From NCBI RefSeq assembly GCF_042852765.1, contig NZ_AP031414.1: 64,000 bases of DNA. The stretch is one strand, 5' to 3'. Numbering within the stretch: position 1 is the stretch's first letter; the number at the start of each line of letters is the position of its first letter. Both the position numbers and the translations under genes were made by a program. The stretch is from Schaedlerella glycyrrhizinilytica_A (GTDB taxonomy: Bacteria > Bacillota > Clostridia > Lachnospirales > Lachnospiraceae). Positions 34,765-44,705 of this stretch are shown in pieces. Below the pieces are notes generated by a model. That model was not told the origin of the DNA and ran no database searches. It saw nothing but the letters and a program-made list of their open reading frames with translations.

Positions 34765-34793
34765 TTGACAGGATTCTAAAAAAAAGATAAACT
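34765..34793 (+). promoter_or_regulatory. promoter of the LacI-type gene
   Basis: TTGACA (34765-34770), 17-base spacer, TAAACT (34788-34793). Confidence 0.65.
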
Positions 34794-34825
34794 TTTAACA
34801 TATTTAAAAGAGAGTGGGGTATTAT

Positions 34826-35857
34826 ATGGCTACCATCAAAGATATTGCCCGGGAAGCCGGAGTTTCGATCGGAACCGTAGACCGTGTCCTGCATGACCGG
34901 GGAATGGTCAGTCCCGAGACAAAAGCCCGTATCCTGGACGTGATGAAAGAACTGGATTATAAACCAAATCATGCTGCCCAGGGACTTGCCATCCGAAAAA
35001 AGAAATTAAAGCTTGGCTTTTTGATCCCGGATGACAAGGATCATCCTTTTTATCTGGATATTAAAAAGGCTGCCATGAAAAAAGCAGAGGAGCTCAAACA
35101 ATACGGCGTGCAGGTTCTCTTCAAAGTACTGACCGAAACCAGCGCCGCACATTTTTTCGCGTCTTTTGATACGATGCTTTCCGAAAAAGAAATTGACGGT
35201 GTGATCATGCCCGGATTCCGCGAGTTAGACGCGTCTTCCCTGTTCCGTACTTTAAAGGACCGGAATATTCCGTTTGTATTTTATAACGGTTTATCCGAGG
35301 TCAGGGATTGCCTTGCCTATGTCGGCTGCAATTATATCGATTCCGGACGGCTTGCCGCCGGTTTAAGCGCCCTGCTCGGAAAGGAAGATGCCCGCGTCTG
35401 TATTTATTCCGAGGGAAGTGAGGGAATCCCAAGCCACACCGACCGAATCCGCGGTTTCAAAAAAGAAGCTGCCGACCGCTATCCGAATATGAAGATCTTA
35501 GATGTCCGTCCGGTCAGCGCAGATCAGATCGATAATTTTCTCTCAGCGCAGGACATGTTCCGGACATTTCCCGCCGTAAATATCGTCTATGTTGTAAATC
35601 CGGCGGATTATGGAATCTGCGAAGCGATCTGCCGTGCTGACAAGAATCATCAGGTCCGGATCATCACCAACGACCTTGTCGCCCGGCAGATCCCGATGAT
35701 CGATCAGGGGATCATCTCCGCAACGATCTGTCAGGAACCGGAAAAGCAAGGGGAATTGCCGCTTGAGATCCTGTTCCGCTATCTGGCTTACGGAACTGTG
35801 CCGAAAGAAAAGATGTGCTATACGAATTTGAGCATCCACATCGCGCAGAATTTGTAG
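34826..35857 (+). CDS. LacI-family transcriptional regulator
   Basis: 343 residues. N-terminal HTH and hinge (1-58): MATIKDIAREAGVSIGTVDRVLHD..., then a periplasmic-binding-protein-like sensor (about 60-340). Probably represses the GH3 gene divergently encoded and the GH120 gene, whose promoters share its candidate operator, until a sugar binds. ATG 34826 is preceded by AGTGGGG; an upstream GTG at 34814 is in the ribosome site itself. The HTH reads GTVDRVLHDRG rather than the usual STVSRVLN, a variant found in a subset of sugar repressors. Transcription ends at the hairpin at 35888. Confidence 0.9.
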   Translation: MATIKDIAREAGVSIGTVDRVLHDRGMVSPETKARILDVMKELDYKPNHAAQGLAIRKKKLKLGFLIPDDKDHPFYLDIKKAAMKKAEELKQYGVQVLFKVLTETSAAHFFASFDTMLSEKEIDGVIMPGFRELDASSLFRTLKDRNIPFVFYNGLSEVRDCLAYVGCNYIDSGRLAAGLSALLGKEDARVCIYSEGSEGIPSHTDRIRGFKKEAADRYPNMKILDVRPVSADQIDNFLSAQDMFRTFPAVNIVYVVNPADYGICEAICRADKNHQVRIITNDLVARQIPMIDQGIISATICQEPEKQGELPLEILFRYLAYGTVPKEKMCYTNLSIHIAQNL

Positions 35858-35887
35858 AGAAAACTTATCGGATCATCAACTTATTAA

Positions 35888-35954
35888 AAGAACCTGTCTG
35901 GGACTTGCTCGTATCATACGAAATCATACGAAACAGTAACCTTGACAGGTTCTT
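35888..35954 (+). terminator. long-loop hairpin after the LacI-type gene
   Basis: AAGAACCTGTC and GACAGGTTCTT pair perfectly over 11 bp with a 45-base loop that itself holds a repeated ATCATACGAA. A weak T-rich stretch follows. Confidence 0.5.
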
Positions 35955-36051
35955 CCTTAATACTTTTATACTTTTCTTCTGTACGCTTCTGCTTTCACTG
36001 TATTTCGGGCAATCTCACATGCCTTTTCATAATGATACTGAATAGCAGTCT

Positions 36052-37767
36052 CTAATACAGACCGGCGCTTTCCATATACAGGCAAATCGGTTTTTCTTTC
36101 GTCTCCCAGATTCCATAGTCTTTCGGCGTATACGGAAGATACATTCCATTCCACGCGATCGGCTCCTCAAACAGTTTATTATACAAATTCGATGTCACGA
36201 TAACTTCCAGTGTATTTTCGCCTGCCTGTATGAACTCCGTCACATCCGCCTCTTTCATCACCTGATCCGGAAAATCCGTTTCGATCCCGTTGATCTGCAC
36301 ACGGAATGTATCGCATACATTTCCAAGATTCAAAATGTATCGTTTCCCCGGCTCTTTTTTCTCAAGCCGGATCGTACCGCGATACGTTCCGCGACCGGAA
36401 AACGTCCGCAGTGCTGCATCGATTTTTCTCCATGGCTTCAGCTGATCCGGCAGATCGATTGCCAGCGTCTCTCCATACTTTCTAAATCCGCTCCTTAAAA
36501 AAGAACATTCCACGTCCTCATTCGGACCGAATTCTTCCAGATCTAATGTCTCGAAGATGATCTCCCCGACTGTTTCACGCATTCCGATTCCTTTCACATC
36601 GCATCCGCAGTCCTGATCTGCTTCACATTTTTCGGTCACTTCTGTATTGTAATTGTCCGTGCGATTTTTCTCTTTCTTTTCGATCGCAAGCAGGATCAGC
36701 TCGTCTTCTTCAATTTCCACGGTCAGTTCCCTGTATTGCTGTGCCGTCCCTTTATCTTCCGCAATGTCCGCGTTTTCCACCATCATCGCACTGCCGCTGA
36801 TCACTTCCATCTTTCCGCTCCACGGATTACAAAGCCGGATTTCTCCGTCTTCCTCATCGTGAAGTTTTACCCGGATCGTTTTCCGGCTTTGTTTTCCCGG
36901 TCTTTGATACGTGCTCTTCATCGTCCCTTTTCGGAAGATCGAGCTGACGCCGAATTCATCCGGATTCGGCTCATCCGGTGCATATTCCACACGGTTATAA
37001 GCATACAACGCCACATAACGTGCCGTTTCATCTTCATGTACTGCCGTCATCACATCTTTCGTTCCGTCCAGCATCACCTCCGGCAATACGCCGAGATGCT
37101 GCAGCATCTTAGGTACTTCTTCCCGAGATTCCAAATGAGTGACACCCGGTGCGTTCCATACCCGATCCAATGCGCGCTTCCACGCAGTCTGTTTCTCTTC
37201 CGCATTACTTTCCGAATGATAGCGGCTTCCGGCCGGCCGTTCTCCGATCCAGATGATCGGCAGACCGTCTGCCGCCAGAATGTAGATCCGTTCCAAAAAT
37301 GCGGTCGACAGATACGTCTCCCCATCAATGATCAGACATTTATACGCCGGACCTGCTTCGTCCAGTTTTCCATTGGTCACTTTGCAGATCGGAAGTTCCA
37401 GCATTGCATCCGACAAAAATTCATAGCTGTAACCGCAATTTAATAATTTACCGTCATCCGGATAATGATGGAATTCACTTCCGAGTCCGTCATTACAGTA
37501 TGTATTTTTCAGGATCGCGCAGTCCACCTTTGCATTTTTCCTAAAGACTGCATTCAATCGTGCAACGGCATCCAGACATCCTCTTGCATCTTCCACGGAC
37601 GGCGTCCGGTTCCAGTCATTGGAAATCGCGCGGTAAAATCCGTCATATCCCGGCCATCTCACACCCGGTATCTGCCCGTTCACAGCGTACTTTCCCTCGT
37701 ATTTTCCGGAATAGGAACCTCCATGAAGCACCTGCGCGTTCATCCCGGCCATGAGGCTTCGCTTCAC
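36052..37767 (-). CDS. GH106-like glycoside hydrolase, C-terminal part (behind two amber codons)
   Basis: 571 residues from a GTG at 37767. It continues the upstream ORF in the same frame: only TAG-SYED-TAG-LWW separates them. The opening KRSLMAGMNAQVLHGGSYSG belongs to the catalytic barrel of GH106/alpha-L-rhamnosidase-like enzymes, followed by alpha/beta and beta-sandwich domains and a C-terminal galactose-binding-like module (about 430-571). No ribosome site is found for an independent start, so this part is probably not made. See the N-terminal part for the whole gene. Confidence 0.65.
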   Translation of the reverse strand: MKRSLMAGMNAQVLHGGSYSGKYEGKYAVNGQIPGVRWPGYDGFYRAISNDWNRTPSVEDARGCLDAVARLNAVFRKNAKVDCAILKNTYCNDGLGSEFHHYPDDGKLLNCGYSYEFLSDAMLELPICKVTNGKLDEAGPAYKCLIIDGETYLSTAFLERIYILAADGLPIIWIGERPAGSRYHSESNAEEKQTAWKRALDRVWNAPGVTHLESREEVPKMLQHLGVLPEVMLDGTKDVMTAVHEDETARYVALYAYNRVEYAPDEPNPDEFGVSSIFRKGTMKSTYQRPGKQSRKTIRVKLHDEEDGEIRLCNPWSGKMEVISGSAMMVENADIAEDKGTAQQYRELTVEIEEDELILLAIEKKEKNRTDNYNTEVTEKCEADQDCGCDVKGIGMRETVGEIIFETLDLEEFGPNEDVECSFLRSGFRKYGETLAIDLPDQLKPWRKIDAALRTFSGRGTYRGTIRLEKKEPGKRYILNLGNVCDTFRVQINGIETDFPDQVMKEADVTEFIQAGENTLEVIVTSNLYNKLFEEPIAWNGMYLPYTPKDYGIWETKEKPICLYMESAGLY

Positions 37768-37791
37768 CCACCAAAGCTAATCTTCATAAGA

Positions 37792-38988
37792 CTAACCGTA
37801 TGCATTTCCGAACTCTGCCGCACATTCAAAAGAATAACGCTCTTTTCTTCCCAAATGTGCCGCTGCCGCCATTGTTTTTAATCCGTCCAATGCCGGACGC
37901 CCCAACGCCTCATTTTCCGGGATCGCCACATGAAGAGCGCTTCGCTCCACTTCCAGCGGCTTGTTATATGCAACCTGATAACGCACGGTTTTTCCATGCC
38001 GCTCTGCCATCTTCTCCAGTTCATCCAGATGATTTTCACAATAAAGCTGCGTCTGCACTTCCAGATAATCCTGATTGATCTGATCCGAAAGCATCCGATC
38101 CGTAAACCGGTATCCCGGAATATCTCCGGTCGGGAACAAATTGGAAAGCCCGACAACCGGAAGATACGGCAGGATCGAATACCCTCTCCTCTTTTCAAAT
38201 TCTTCCGCAAATCCATGACTCCAGTCGAACGTAGTCTGATACTCAAGGGAATCGCAGAAAATGGATTCCTGTGACGGGTACGGATTTTCTTTCCAGATCT
38301 GTTCCCAATATTTTTCGCACGCTTCCACACCTTTTTTACTCAGATGATCGATCACATAATGCTGTCCGGCATTGATCGTCTGCGTCGTCGGCTGCTCATA
38401 AAATGCGAAGACTTTCCAGAAGCCGGTTTCATTTTCCGGGAAATCATAACGAAGCATTTCCGTTTCTTCCGTCATTTCCACATACGGTGTCAGATCCAGA
38501 TAGCTGTCCGCCTCCAGATCTTTCTCACCATGTTCTTCATATGCCATAACCGTAACCAGCTTCCCATTTCCCTCCGGATGTGTCACTCTTCGTTCGGGCA
38601 GCTGCCGTTCCACATAAGTCCCTGCCGGTACAACAGTCTCGCCGTAAGTCAGTTCCACCGCTGCCGCCTCATCATCGGCGTCCGTGATCAACGGCGATAC
38701 GATCGGCCATCCGGGACCGATCGCCAGATCCATCGACATCTGCTGTTTTTCCGTCTCATCCGCTATCACCGCAACAGTCTGATTCCAGTGTTCATGCCCC
38801 CATCCGTCTTCGCCCCGTGCGATCTCTTCTGGAACGGACGCTAACACTACCACTTCTACACCGCCGAATCCCCGCGCTTTCAACTGCCGGATTTCCTCCC
38901 GCAGATCCGCCTCGTCCACCGCTGCTGACGGAAGCCAGTAACGGATCTTTGGTCGCATTTCCATTGGTATTTCTCTGAAAAAATCCAT
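37792..38988 (-). CDS. GH106-like glycoside hydrolase, N-terminal part (stopped by an amber codon)
   Basis: 398 residues with a good start (GGAGG 9 bases upstream of ATG 38988). The segments MRPKIRYWLPSAAVDEADL, FGGVEVV, MSMDLAIGPGWP and IFCDSLEYQTTFDWS are typical of the GH106-like group that removes rhamnose or related sugars. The frame stops at TAG (37794-37792) within the catalytic domain, again at TAG (37779-37777), and is then open for 571 codons, giving an intact-looking protein of about 980 residues apart from the two stops. I read it as a recently inactivated gene. It is the last gene of the YesMN-linked cluster. Confidence 0.7.
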   Translation of the reverse strand: MDFFREIPMEMRPKIRYWLPSAAVDEADLREEIRQLKARGFGGVEVVVLASVPEEIARGEDGWGHEHWNQTVAVIADETEKQQMSMDLAIGPGWPIVSPLITDADDEAAAVELTYGETVVPAGTYVERQLPERRVTHPEGNGKLVTVMAYEEHGEKDLEADSYLDLTPYVEMTEETEMLRYDFPENETGFWKVFAFYEQPTTQTINAGQHYVIDHLSKKGVEACEKYWEQIWKENPYPSQESIFCDSLEYQTTFDWSHGFAEEFEKRRGYSILPYLPVVGLSNLFPTGDIPGYRFTDRMLSDQINQDYLEVQTQLYCENHLDELEKMAERHGKTVRYQVAYNKPLEVERSALHVAIPENEALGRPALDGLKTMAAAAHLGRKERYSFECAAEFGNAYG

Positions 38989-39040
38989 CTGCTCCTACCT
39001 CCAGTTTTATTATATTACTCATCCTATTTATCTTTTCCGG

Positions 39041-40378
39041 TCAATCTTCCAGTCCGTTCTGCCGGATCACATTCCGATACCAGTAGAATGAATCTTTCGG
39101 GATCCGCTCCTGCGTCCGATAGTCCACATAAACCAGACCGAACCGGGGATCAAATCCCTCCGCCCATTCAAAATTGTCCATGATCGACCATGCCGTATAA
39201 CCCGCGATCGGTACACCGTCTTCCATCACTCGATGAAATTCCCTTAAATAACGATCCATATAATCGATCCGCTGCGGATCATGTACCTTTCCGTCGCGCA
39301 TTACAACATCCAGATTCGACATTCCGTTTTCCGTGATCAAAATCGGAAGTTTATAACGTTCATAAAGAAATTTCGGCGACCAGTAAAGCACTTCCGGCGT
39401 GACCGCCCAGCCCATCTGTGTCCGTGGCATTCCTGCCCATCCATTATCCGGCGTTTTCATATCCGCATTGTAATTGCTCGCAAAATATACGTTATATCCA
39501 AAGAAATCCAGCGGCTGACAGATCACATTCAGATCCTCTTCCGTAAGCACATTCTCCAGATATTTCGGTGCTTTCCCGAGTATCATCGCATCCGCCCACC
39601 AGTTTGCCGCCATAAAAGTACCGGCTTCAATATCAAACATTTTTGCTCTCGCATCTTCGATCGCCGCTTCTGTCTGATCGCAAGGAATAAAGTTGCGCGC
39701 ATTCAAAGCAAATCCAATCTGCGGATCCGCCTGTTTCGAACGGCTGCGGATGATCTGTACCGCCTCGCCGTGGCAGAGCAGCACATTTTTACTGATCCGG
39801 GCAAGATCGCGGAATTTCTGTTCTTTCTCCATACGGTTGATCCGAAACGGCGCCTGTCTTCCGTCGAAAAGTCCGAATCCGATGAAACAAGCCGGCTCGT
39901 TGAATGTCGTCCAATAGCGCACCCGATCGGAAAGCGCGTCTGCCACCACTTTGACATACTCGGTAAATTCTTTGACGATCTGCGGATTTTCCCAGCCGCC
40001 CTCATTGTAGACCCACATCGGAAGATCCCAGTGATACAGCGTACAAAACGGCTCGATTCCCGCCCCCAGAAGCTCGTCCGCCAAATTCTGGTAGAAACGG
40101 ATCCCGACTTCATTGATCACACCGCGTTTTGGGATCACTCGCGGCCAGCTGATCGAAAAACGATACGTTTTCAGCCCCAGTTCTTTCATCAGCGCCACGT
40201 CTTCTTTATAACGATGATAATGGTCGCAGGTTACGTCGCCGTTCATATTACGTTTGATATGCCCCGGACTTGTCGCATCCCATATACTGTCCGTCTTGCC
40301 GTCTTCATTTCTCGCTCCCTCTACCTGAAAGGATGCGCTTGCCGCGCCCCATAAAAAATCCTTTGGAAATTGTTTCAT
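39041..40378 (-). CDS. GH1 beta-glucosidase/beta-galactosidase
   Basis: 445 residues, single TIM barrel. N-terminal signature FLWGAASASFQVEGA, acid/base Glu161 in TFNEPA and nucleophile Glu350 in ITENGM. No phosphate-binding signature of 6-phospho-beta-glucosidases is evident, so it probably splits unphosphorylated beta-glucosides or beta-galactosides in the cytosol. GGAGG precedes ATG 40378; the start overlaps the stop of the upstream GH106-like gene (ATGA). A longer ORF from 40423 is unsupported. Confidence 0.93.
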   Translation of the reverse strand: MKQFPKDFLWGAASASFQVEGARNEDGKTDSIWDATSPGHIKRNMNGDVTCDHYHRYKEDVALMKELGLKTYRFSISWPRVIPKRGVINEVGIRFYQNLADELLGAGIEPFCTLYHWDLPMWVYNEGGWENPQIVKEFTEYVKVVADALSDRVRYWTTFNEPACFIGFGLFDGRQAPFRINRMEKEQKFRDLARISKNVLLCHGEAVQIIRSRSKQADPQIGFALNARNFIPCDQTEAAIEDARAKMFDIEAGTFMAANWWADAMILGKAPKYLENVLTEEDLNVICQPLDFFGYNVYFASNYNADMKTPDNGWAGMPRTQMGWAVTPEVLYWSPKFLYERYKLPILITENGMSNLDVVMRDGKVHDPQRIDYMDRYLREFHRVMEDGVPIAGYTAWSIMDNFEWAEGFDPRFGLVYVDYRTQERIPKDSFYWYRNVIRQNGLED

Positions 40379-43086
40379 GATATGGTTCCTCCTTTTTGTT
40401 TTACGAAATAAACTTCCCCACACAATCCGATCCGGTTCTGCGGTTTCCAGTTTTCCGGTTTATTCTTCGGCGGGATCCGCCGCTCCAATGTTGTCGCCAC
40501 TTCCACCGTGATCTGATTCTCACCCGGACGCAGCCATTCTCCGATCTCATACCGATACGGCGGCATGATCTGAATCCCACAGTCACGTTCATTTACAAAC
40601 ACCTGCACGGCTTCTCCCGCATCGGTGATCTCCAGAATGATCTCCGAATCTTTTTCTTCTGATTTCTTCTTCAAAGAAGTTTCGTTTTCCTCAATCGTTA
40701 CACTCGTCTCATAGCGAAGTACTCCTGCAAATTCCGGCATTTCCAACTCCGCCGCATCCGGAAGCACAACTTCCGCAGCTTCACCAAAAGCAGGATATGC
40801 CACACTCTCGCAAACCGAGCGCTTCCATCCTGTATCCAGTTTTCGGATTCGTTCTTCCGATACAAGACTTACCTTTTTGCATTCCATGAATCCAGCTTCA
40901 TCAAACACAAGGATCCAGCTTTTTCCCGGTTCGATCCGAACGGAAATTTCCAATCCTTTTTCTGTACACCGGCTTTTCACCGCTTCCAAATGATTTTCCC
41001 AAGCTTCGTATCGATAACAAGATTCCCTCCGTCCCGGCAGATACACACTTCCCTCATAAACTTCCGTTCCCTCATTGACCAGATACAATATCTCCGGATC
41101 GCCGTAATACTGGTAACTCCGGATATATCGATCTGACGGCTGGATCTTTACATTCGGCATCCGTCGTTTTTTCATGTAAGCGACAAGATCCGAAAGCTGA
41201 ACGATTTCCGCATATCTCCCTATCTCTCCAAGAAGCGTACATTCTTCTTTCGGCTCTGTCTCGCTGCAGATGCCTTTTGGATAATTTTCAAGAAATACGC
41301 ACGGAAAACCATTTTTCCCAAGCTGAACCACCGCCGCTGCAGTCTCTTTCGTAATATAATCGCACTCCGGAATGATCAGGAGCCGGTATTTCTGTCGATA
41401 GACACTGAGCCCCTCTGTCAGATCTGTCTGATATACCGCATCTGTAAAAATATCCGACGGCACAAAATCAAACCCTATCTGCGCTTCTGTCAGGACACGT
41501 GCAGGCTTCTGCATATACATACATTTCTTTCCCGTCCACTCTGCGTCTCCATGATAGAGGATTGCCGCCTCACTCTCATGTCTTCCGCCGCTGATCAGAC
41601 TACAGACCCGGTTCATATATTTCATCAATTCTCCGAAATGGCGATACTGCGGATTATGTCCGTGTGCATAAAAATGAGGCGGGCAATCCGGATCCGGAAA
41701 TGCTTTTGCCGAAAATGCGTGTGGGACAAAATGATTCACACCGCGCACCATAAAATGATCCGCAAGATAAGATTCTAACCGAACGCCCTCTTTCCAGCCA
41801 TAGTTTCCAAAAATCTCGCACATCGAGCGATCCTGCTTCCGGGAATCGATTGCCGCCGCACTGGATGCCAGCCGCCCCAATGCAAAATGATAGAATTCCC
41901 CGTCACGTTTTGTTCCAAGATGCGACACATACTCCAGGTCTTCGCCCTGCGGGATCACCTGTCCTCCTATATCATCAATTCCTGCCATATCCTGTCCCAT
42001 CAGCCCCCGGAAAAAATGTCCCAGACTGGAACCACAGCGTGCATGCTGGTTATTGTCCTCGATCAAATGTCCGATATACTGTACGCCGTGTTCCCTGCAC
42101 CAATCGCCGATCTGCATGGAAAAATCAGTTTCCACACGACGCGTCACAAGATCCATATACCCATACCGTACCTTAGCCGTCAGATCCTCGTCAAACTCCT
42201 GCTCCCAGAGCAGTGGCAGATATTTCAGATAATCCGCTCCCCACCGCTGTTCCAGATCCGTCTGCAGACTTCTGCTCCACGGCTGATCTTCATTTTCGTA
42301 AATCTTCTGATCCATTTGATACAGATGTCCGTTTCCGATCTCCGGTTCATCCGAGAAAAATCCCGCGATCGTCGTTCCGAAATCATCTGCATAATGTGCA
42401 TAATGCGGTTCATATACAGTCTCGATCAATGTACGGCACGCCTCTTGATCCAGCATATTCATATAATTCCTATGGGGGCCGCGGTTTCTCGTCAACTGGC
42501 AAGAATAAATTTTCCATACTCCGTCAGTCGAATGAAAGGAAAGTTTTCCTCCCTCCGCGCTTAAAATGCGAAGATTATCCACACCGCTTCCGTTCTTTTT
42601 CACCGCCACAGCGCCAATCCATCGATCGTCCGAAAACGTCTCAAATGACATATGAAAATAATTCTCGATCCAGGTCGGTTCAAATGGTCTCACCCTCTCA
42701 TACTCATCCGATTCCCACGTCTTTTCCTCGTTTTCTTTCACTTCTCCTAATACTTTGTACGTCAAAAACCATCTGCGGCACACATCCGGCTTCTCCTCCA
42801 TTTTTCCGTTACAGTACCCTGTCGGGAAATGGCTGTCATCCAAGATCCATACTTTCATTCCGCGTGTTCTCGCCTCATCCAAAATGATATCCATATCATG
42901 CCACCAAGCAGCTCCCAGAAAGTCCGGATGCGGACGGCTCTCCACGCATACCGCCCGGATATTGGAATCATAGATCACTTTCATATACTCTCGCAGCACG
43001 GATTCTTCCTCGCCGTGCTGCCAGAAAAACGGAAAAATATAATTCTCCGTCTTCCCCTGCAATAAATTTTTTATCTTAGAATTCAT
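40375..43086 (-). CDS. GH106-like glycoside hydrolase (rhamnosidase-like), intact
   Basis: 903 residues, no signal peptide. N-terminal barrel with WILDDSHFPTGYCNG and the acidic motif FFSDEPEIGNG (Glu247 and Glu249 are candidates for catalysis), middle segments IGHLIEDNNQHARCGSS and GVNHFVPHAFSAKAFPDPDCPPHFYAHG, and a C-terminal galactose-binding-like domain (about 770-895). This architecture is that of large clostridial hydrolases related to GH106 alpha-L-rhamnosidases, though family membership is by pattern only. It overlaps yesN by 11 bases and the GH1 gene by 4, so all are one operon. Confidence 0.75.
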   Translation of the reverse strand: MNSKIKNLLQGKTENYIFPFFWQHGEEESVLREYMKVIYDSNIRAVCVESRPHPDFLGAAWWHDMDIILDEARTRGMKVWILDDSHFPTGYCNGKMEEKPDVCRRWFLTYKVLGEVKENEEKTWESDEYERVRPFEPTWIENYFHMSFETFSDDRWIGAVAVKKNGSGVDNLRILSAEGGKLSFHSTDGVWKIYSCQLTRNRGPHRNYMNMLDQEACRTLIETVYEPHYAHYADDFGTTIAGFFSDEPEIGNGHLYQMDQKIYENEDQPWSRSLQTDLEQRWGADYLKYLPLLWEQEFDEDLTAKVRYGYMDLVTRRVETDFSMQIGDWCREHGVQYIGHLIEDNNQHARCGSSLGHFFRGLMGQDMAGIDDIGGQVIPQGEDLEYVSHLGTKRDGEFYHFALGRLASSAAAIDSRKQDRSMCEIFGNYGWKEGVRLESYLADHFMVRGVNHFVPHAFSAKAFPDPDCPPHFYAHGHNPQYRHFGELMKYMNRVCSLISGGRHESEAAILYHGDAEWTGKKCMYMQKPARVLTEAQIGFDFVPSDIFTDAVYQTDLTEGLSVYRQKYRLLIIPECDYITKETAAAVVQLGKNGFPCVFLENYPKGICSETEPKEECTLLGEIGRYAEIVQLSDLVAYMKKRRMPNVKIQPSDRYIRSYQYYGDPEILYLVNEGTEVYEGSVYLPGRRESCYRYEAWENHLEAVKSRCTEKGLEISVRIEPGKSWILVFDEAGFMECKKVSLVSEERIRKLDTGWKRSVCESVAYPAFGEAAEVVLPDAAELEMPEFAGVLRYETSVTIEENETSLKKKSEEKDSEIILEITDAGEAVQVFVNERDCGIQIMPPYRYEIGEWLRPGENQITVEVATTLERRIPPKNKPENWKPQNRIGLCGEVYFVKQKGGTIS

Positions 43087-44689
43087 ATGTTTTGTCCTCT
43101 TCCTGCTTATAACGCTGCCGAAACTCGCTCGGTTTCATACTTTCCGATCGTTCAAAGACCTGATTGAAATGATTCACGTCATTGTAGCCTACCAATTTGC
43201 ATACTTCATAAATCCGAAGATCCGTTTCTGCCAGCAGTTTTTTCGCCCGGTCGATCCGATAACTGATCAGATAATTTTGATATGTCATTCCGGTCTTTTT
43301 CTTAAACAACTGACTGAAATAATACGGATTAATAAAAAACTGCTTGGAAATGTCATTCAACGTTATATTTTGATTATAATACTGCCTAATATATTCTTTC
43401 GCCTCCACGATCACATCTTTCTTTTTCGGCATACTGTCTTTAAGCATCACTTCATTCATACTGCTCACCATATTGATGATCCAGTTTTCCAGCTGCTCGA
43501 TCGTCTTAAACTTTTCAATACTCTCAAGCGTAAATAAATTCTTTCCGAAATATTCATTCATCTGCAGCTGAGCCATCGGGATATTGTGCAGTCCTAGCAG
43601 CACAATGTTCAAGCTTAGTTTCTGCAATTCCGGCAGCGAAAGCTGATTTTCGGACAGCACCCGTTTAAAGATCCCCTTTACCGCAATATGAAATCCGTCC
43701 TGATCAAACCGGTCGATCCGTTCTTTTAATTGTTCCATTTCTTTTTCCGTGATCAGATCCGTACGGTTTTCCATATCGTAAAGCTCTTCATACAGGATCA
43801 CCGTCTTACTGCCTTTCAGGATTCGATAGTTCAGCGCAACTCTCGACTCCTCATATGCATTTGCAAGCCGGGTATATTCCGGATAAGTATTTCCGACTCC
43901 AATACTGCAATCTTCCGAAAATCCGGACATCTTTTTCATTTCCTCCAAAAATTGTTCCGCCAGTCTCCGCTTTTTCTCCACATCCAGATCATTCGCCGCA
44001 AGAATCAATGCCATCTGCGTCCGTCCGGTTTTCACTCCGTACAGAAAACATTCTTCTTCCCGACACAATGTGTCCGAAAGTATAGTTTCCTGTTCTTCCC
44101 TCATTTCCTTTTCTGCGTTATTTTCCGTCTCTTGTGCTTCCCACTCCACGATCATGCTTGTAAATTGACGATACGTTTTCAGTACCCCCTGCTCTTCCAA
44201 ATATTCCCGTACGGTATAATGCTGGTCGGTTCCACTCGTCAAGAAATCCCGTAGCGCATAATTACGCATATCGTCATTCATTTTATTCAGGGAATCTTCA
44301 GAGTTTCTCCTCTCTGAAATTTCCCTGCATACCTTATTTAACGTTGTGTTCAACTCATTTTCATCTACCGGCTTCGTAATAAAGTCCCGCACGCCGAGTT
44401 CGATCGCCTTTTTCGCATAACTGAATTCCGCATATCCGCTCAGTACGATAAATTCCGTCTGTTGATTTCTCTCCCGCAGGGCGCGGATCATCTCCAATCC
44501 GTCCATCACCGGCATCCGGATGTCGGTCAGAATAATATCGGGCTGATATTCCAGCGCCGTCTCATATCCCTCCATCCCGTCATGCGCCAATTTCACCGGC
44601 GTACAAAGTGGATTATATTTTTCCACCAGATAGGCAATACCCTTGGCTTTTTCTTTTTCATCTTCTACGATCAATATTTTAAATGTCAT
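43076..44689 (-). CDS. yesN: YesN-type response regulator with AraC DNA-binding domain
   Basis: 537 residues. Receiver domain (1-122) with EDE acidic pocket at 9-11 and phospho-acceptor Asp56 in ILTDIRMP; a long middle region (about 130-420); AraC-type double HTH at 435-537 (ISKQFFINPYYFSQLFKKKTGMTYQNYLISYRIDRA and a second helix set). Works with the kinase just upstream. Candidate target sites are the 21-bp-spaced direct repeats before the glucuronidase, permease and binding-protein genes. The start at 44689 follows AGAGGG. Confidence 0.93.
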   Translation of the reverse strand: MTFKILIVEDEKEKAKGIAYLVEKYNPLCTPVKLAHDGMEGYETALEYQPDIILTDIRMPVMDGLEMIRALRERNQQTEFIVLSGYAEFSYAKKAIELGVRDFITKPVDENELNTTLNKVCREISERRNSEDSLNKMNDDMRNYALRDFLTSGTDQHYTVREYLEEQGVLKTYRQFTSMIVEWEAQETENNAEKEMREEQETILSDTLCREEECFLYGVKTGRTQMALILAANDLDVEKKRRLAEQFLEEMKKMSGFSEDCSIGVGNTYPEYTRLANAYEESRVALNYRILKGSKTVILYEELYDMENRTDLITEKEMEQLKERIDRFDQDGFHIAVKGIFKRVLSENQLSLPELQKLSLNIVLLGLHNIPMAQLQMNEYFGKNLFTLESIEKFKTIEQLENWIINMVSSMNEVMLKDSMPKKKDVIVEAKEYIRQYYNQNITLNDISKQFFINPYYFSQLFKKKTGMTYQNYLISYRIDRAKKLLAETDLRIYEVCKLVGYNDVNHFNQVFERSESMKPSEFRQRYKQEEDKTYEF

Positions 44690-44705
44690 AGAGCGCCCTC
44701 TTTCC

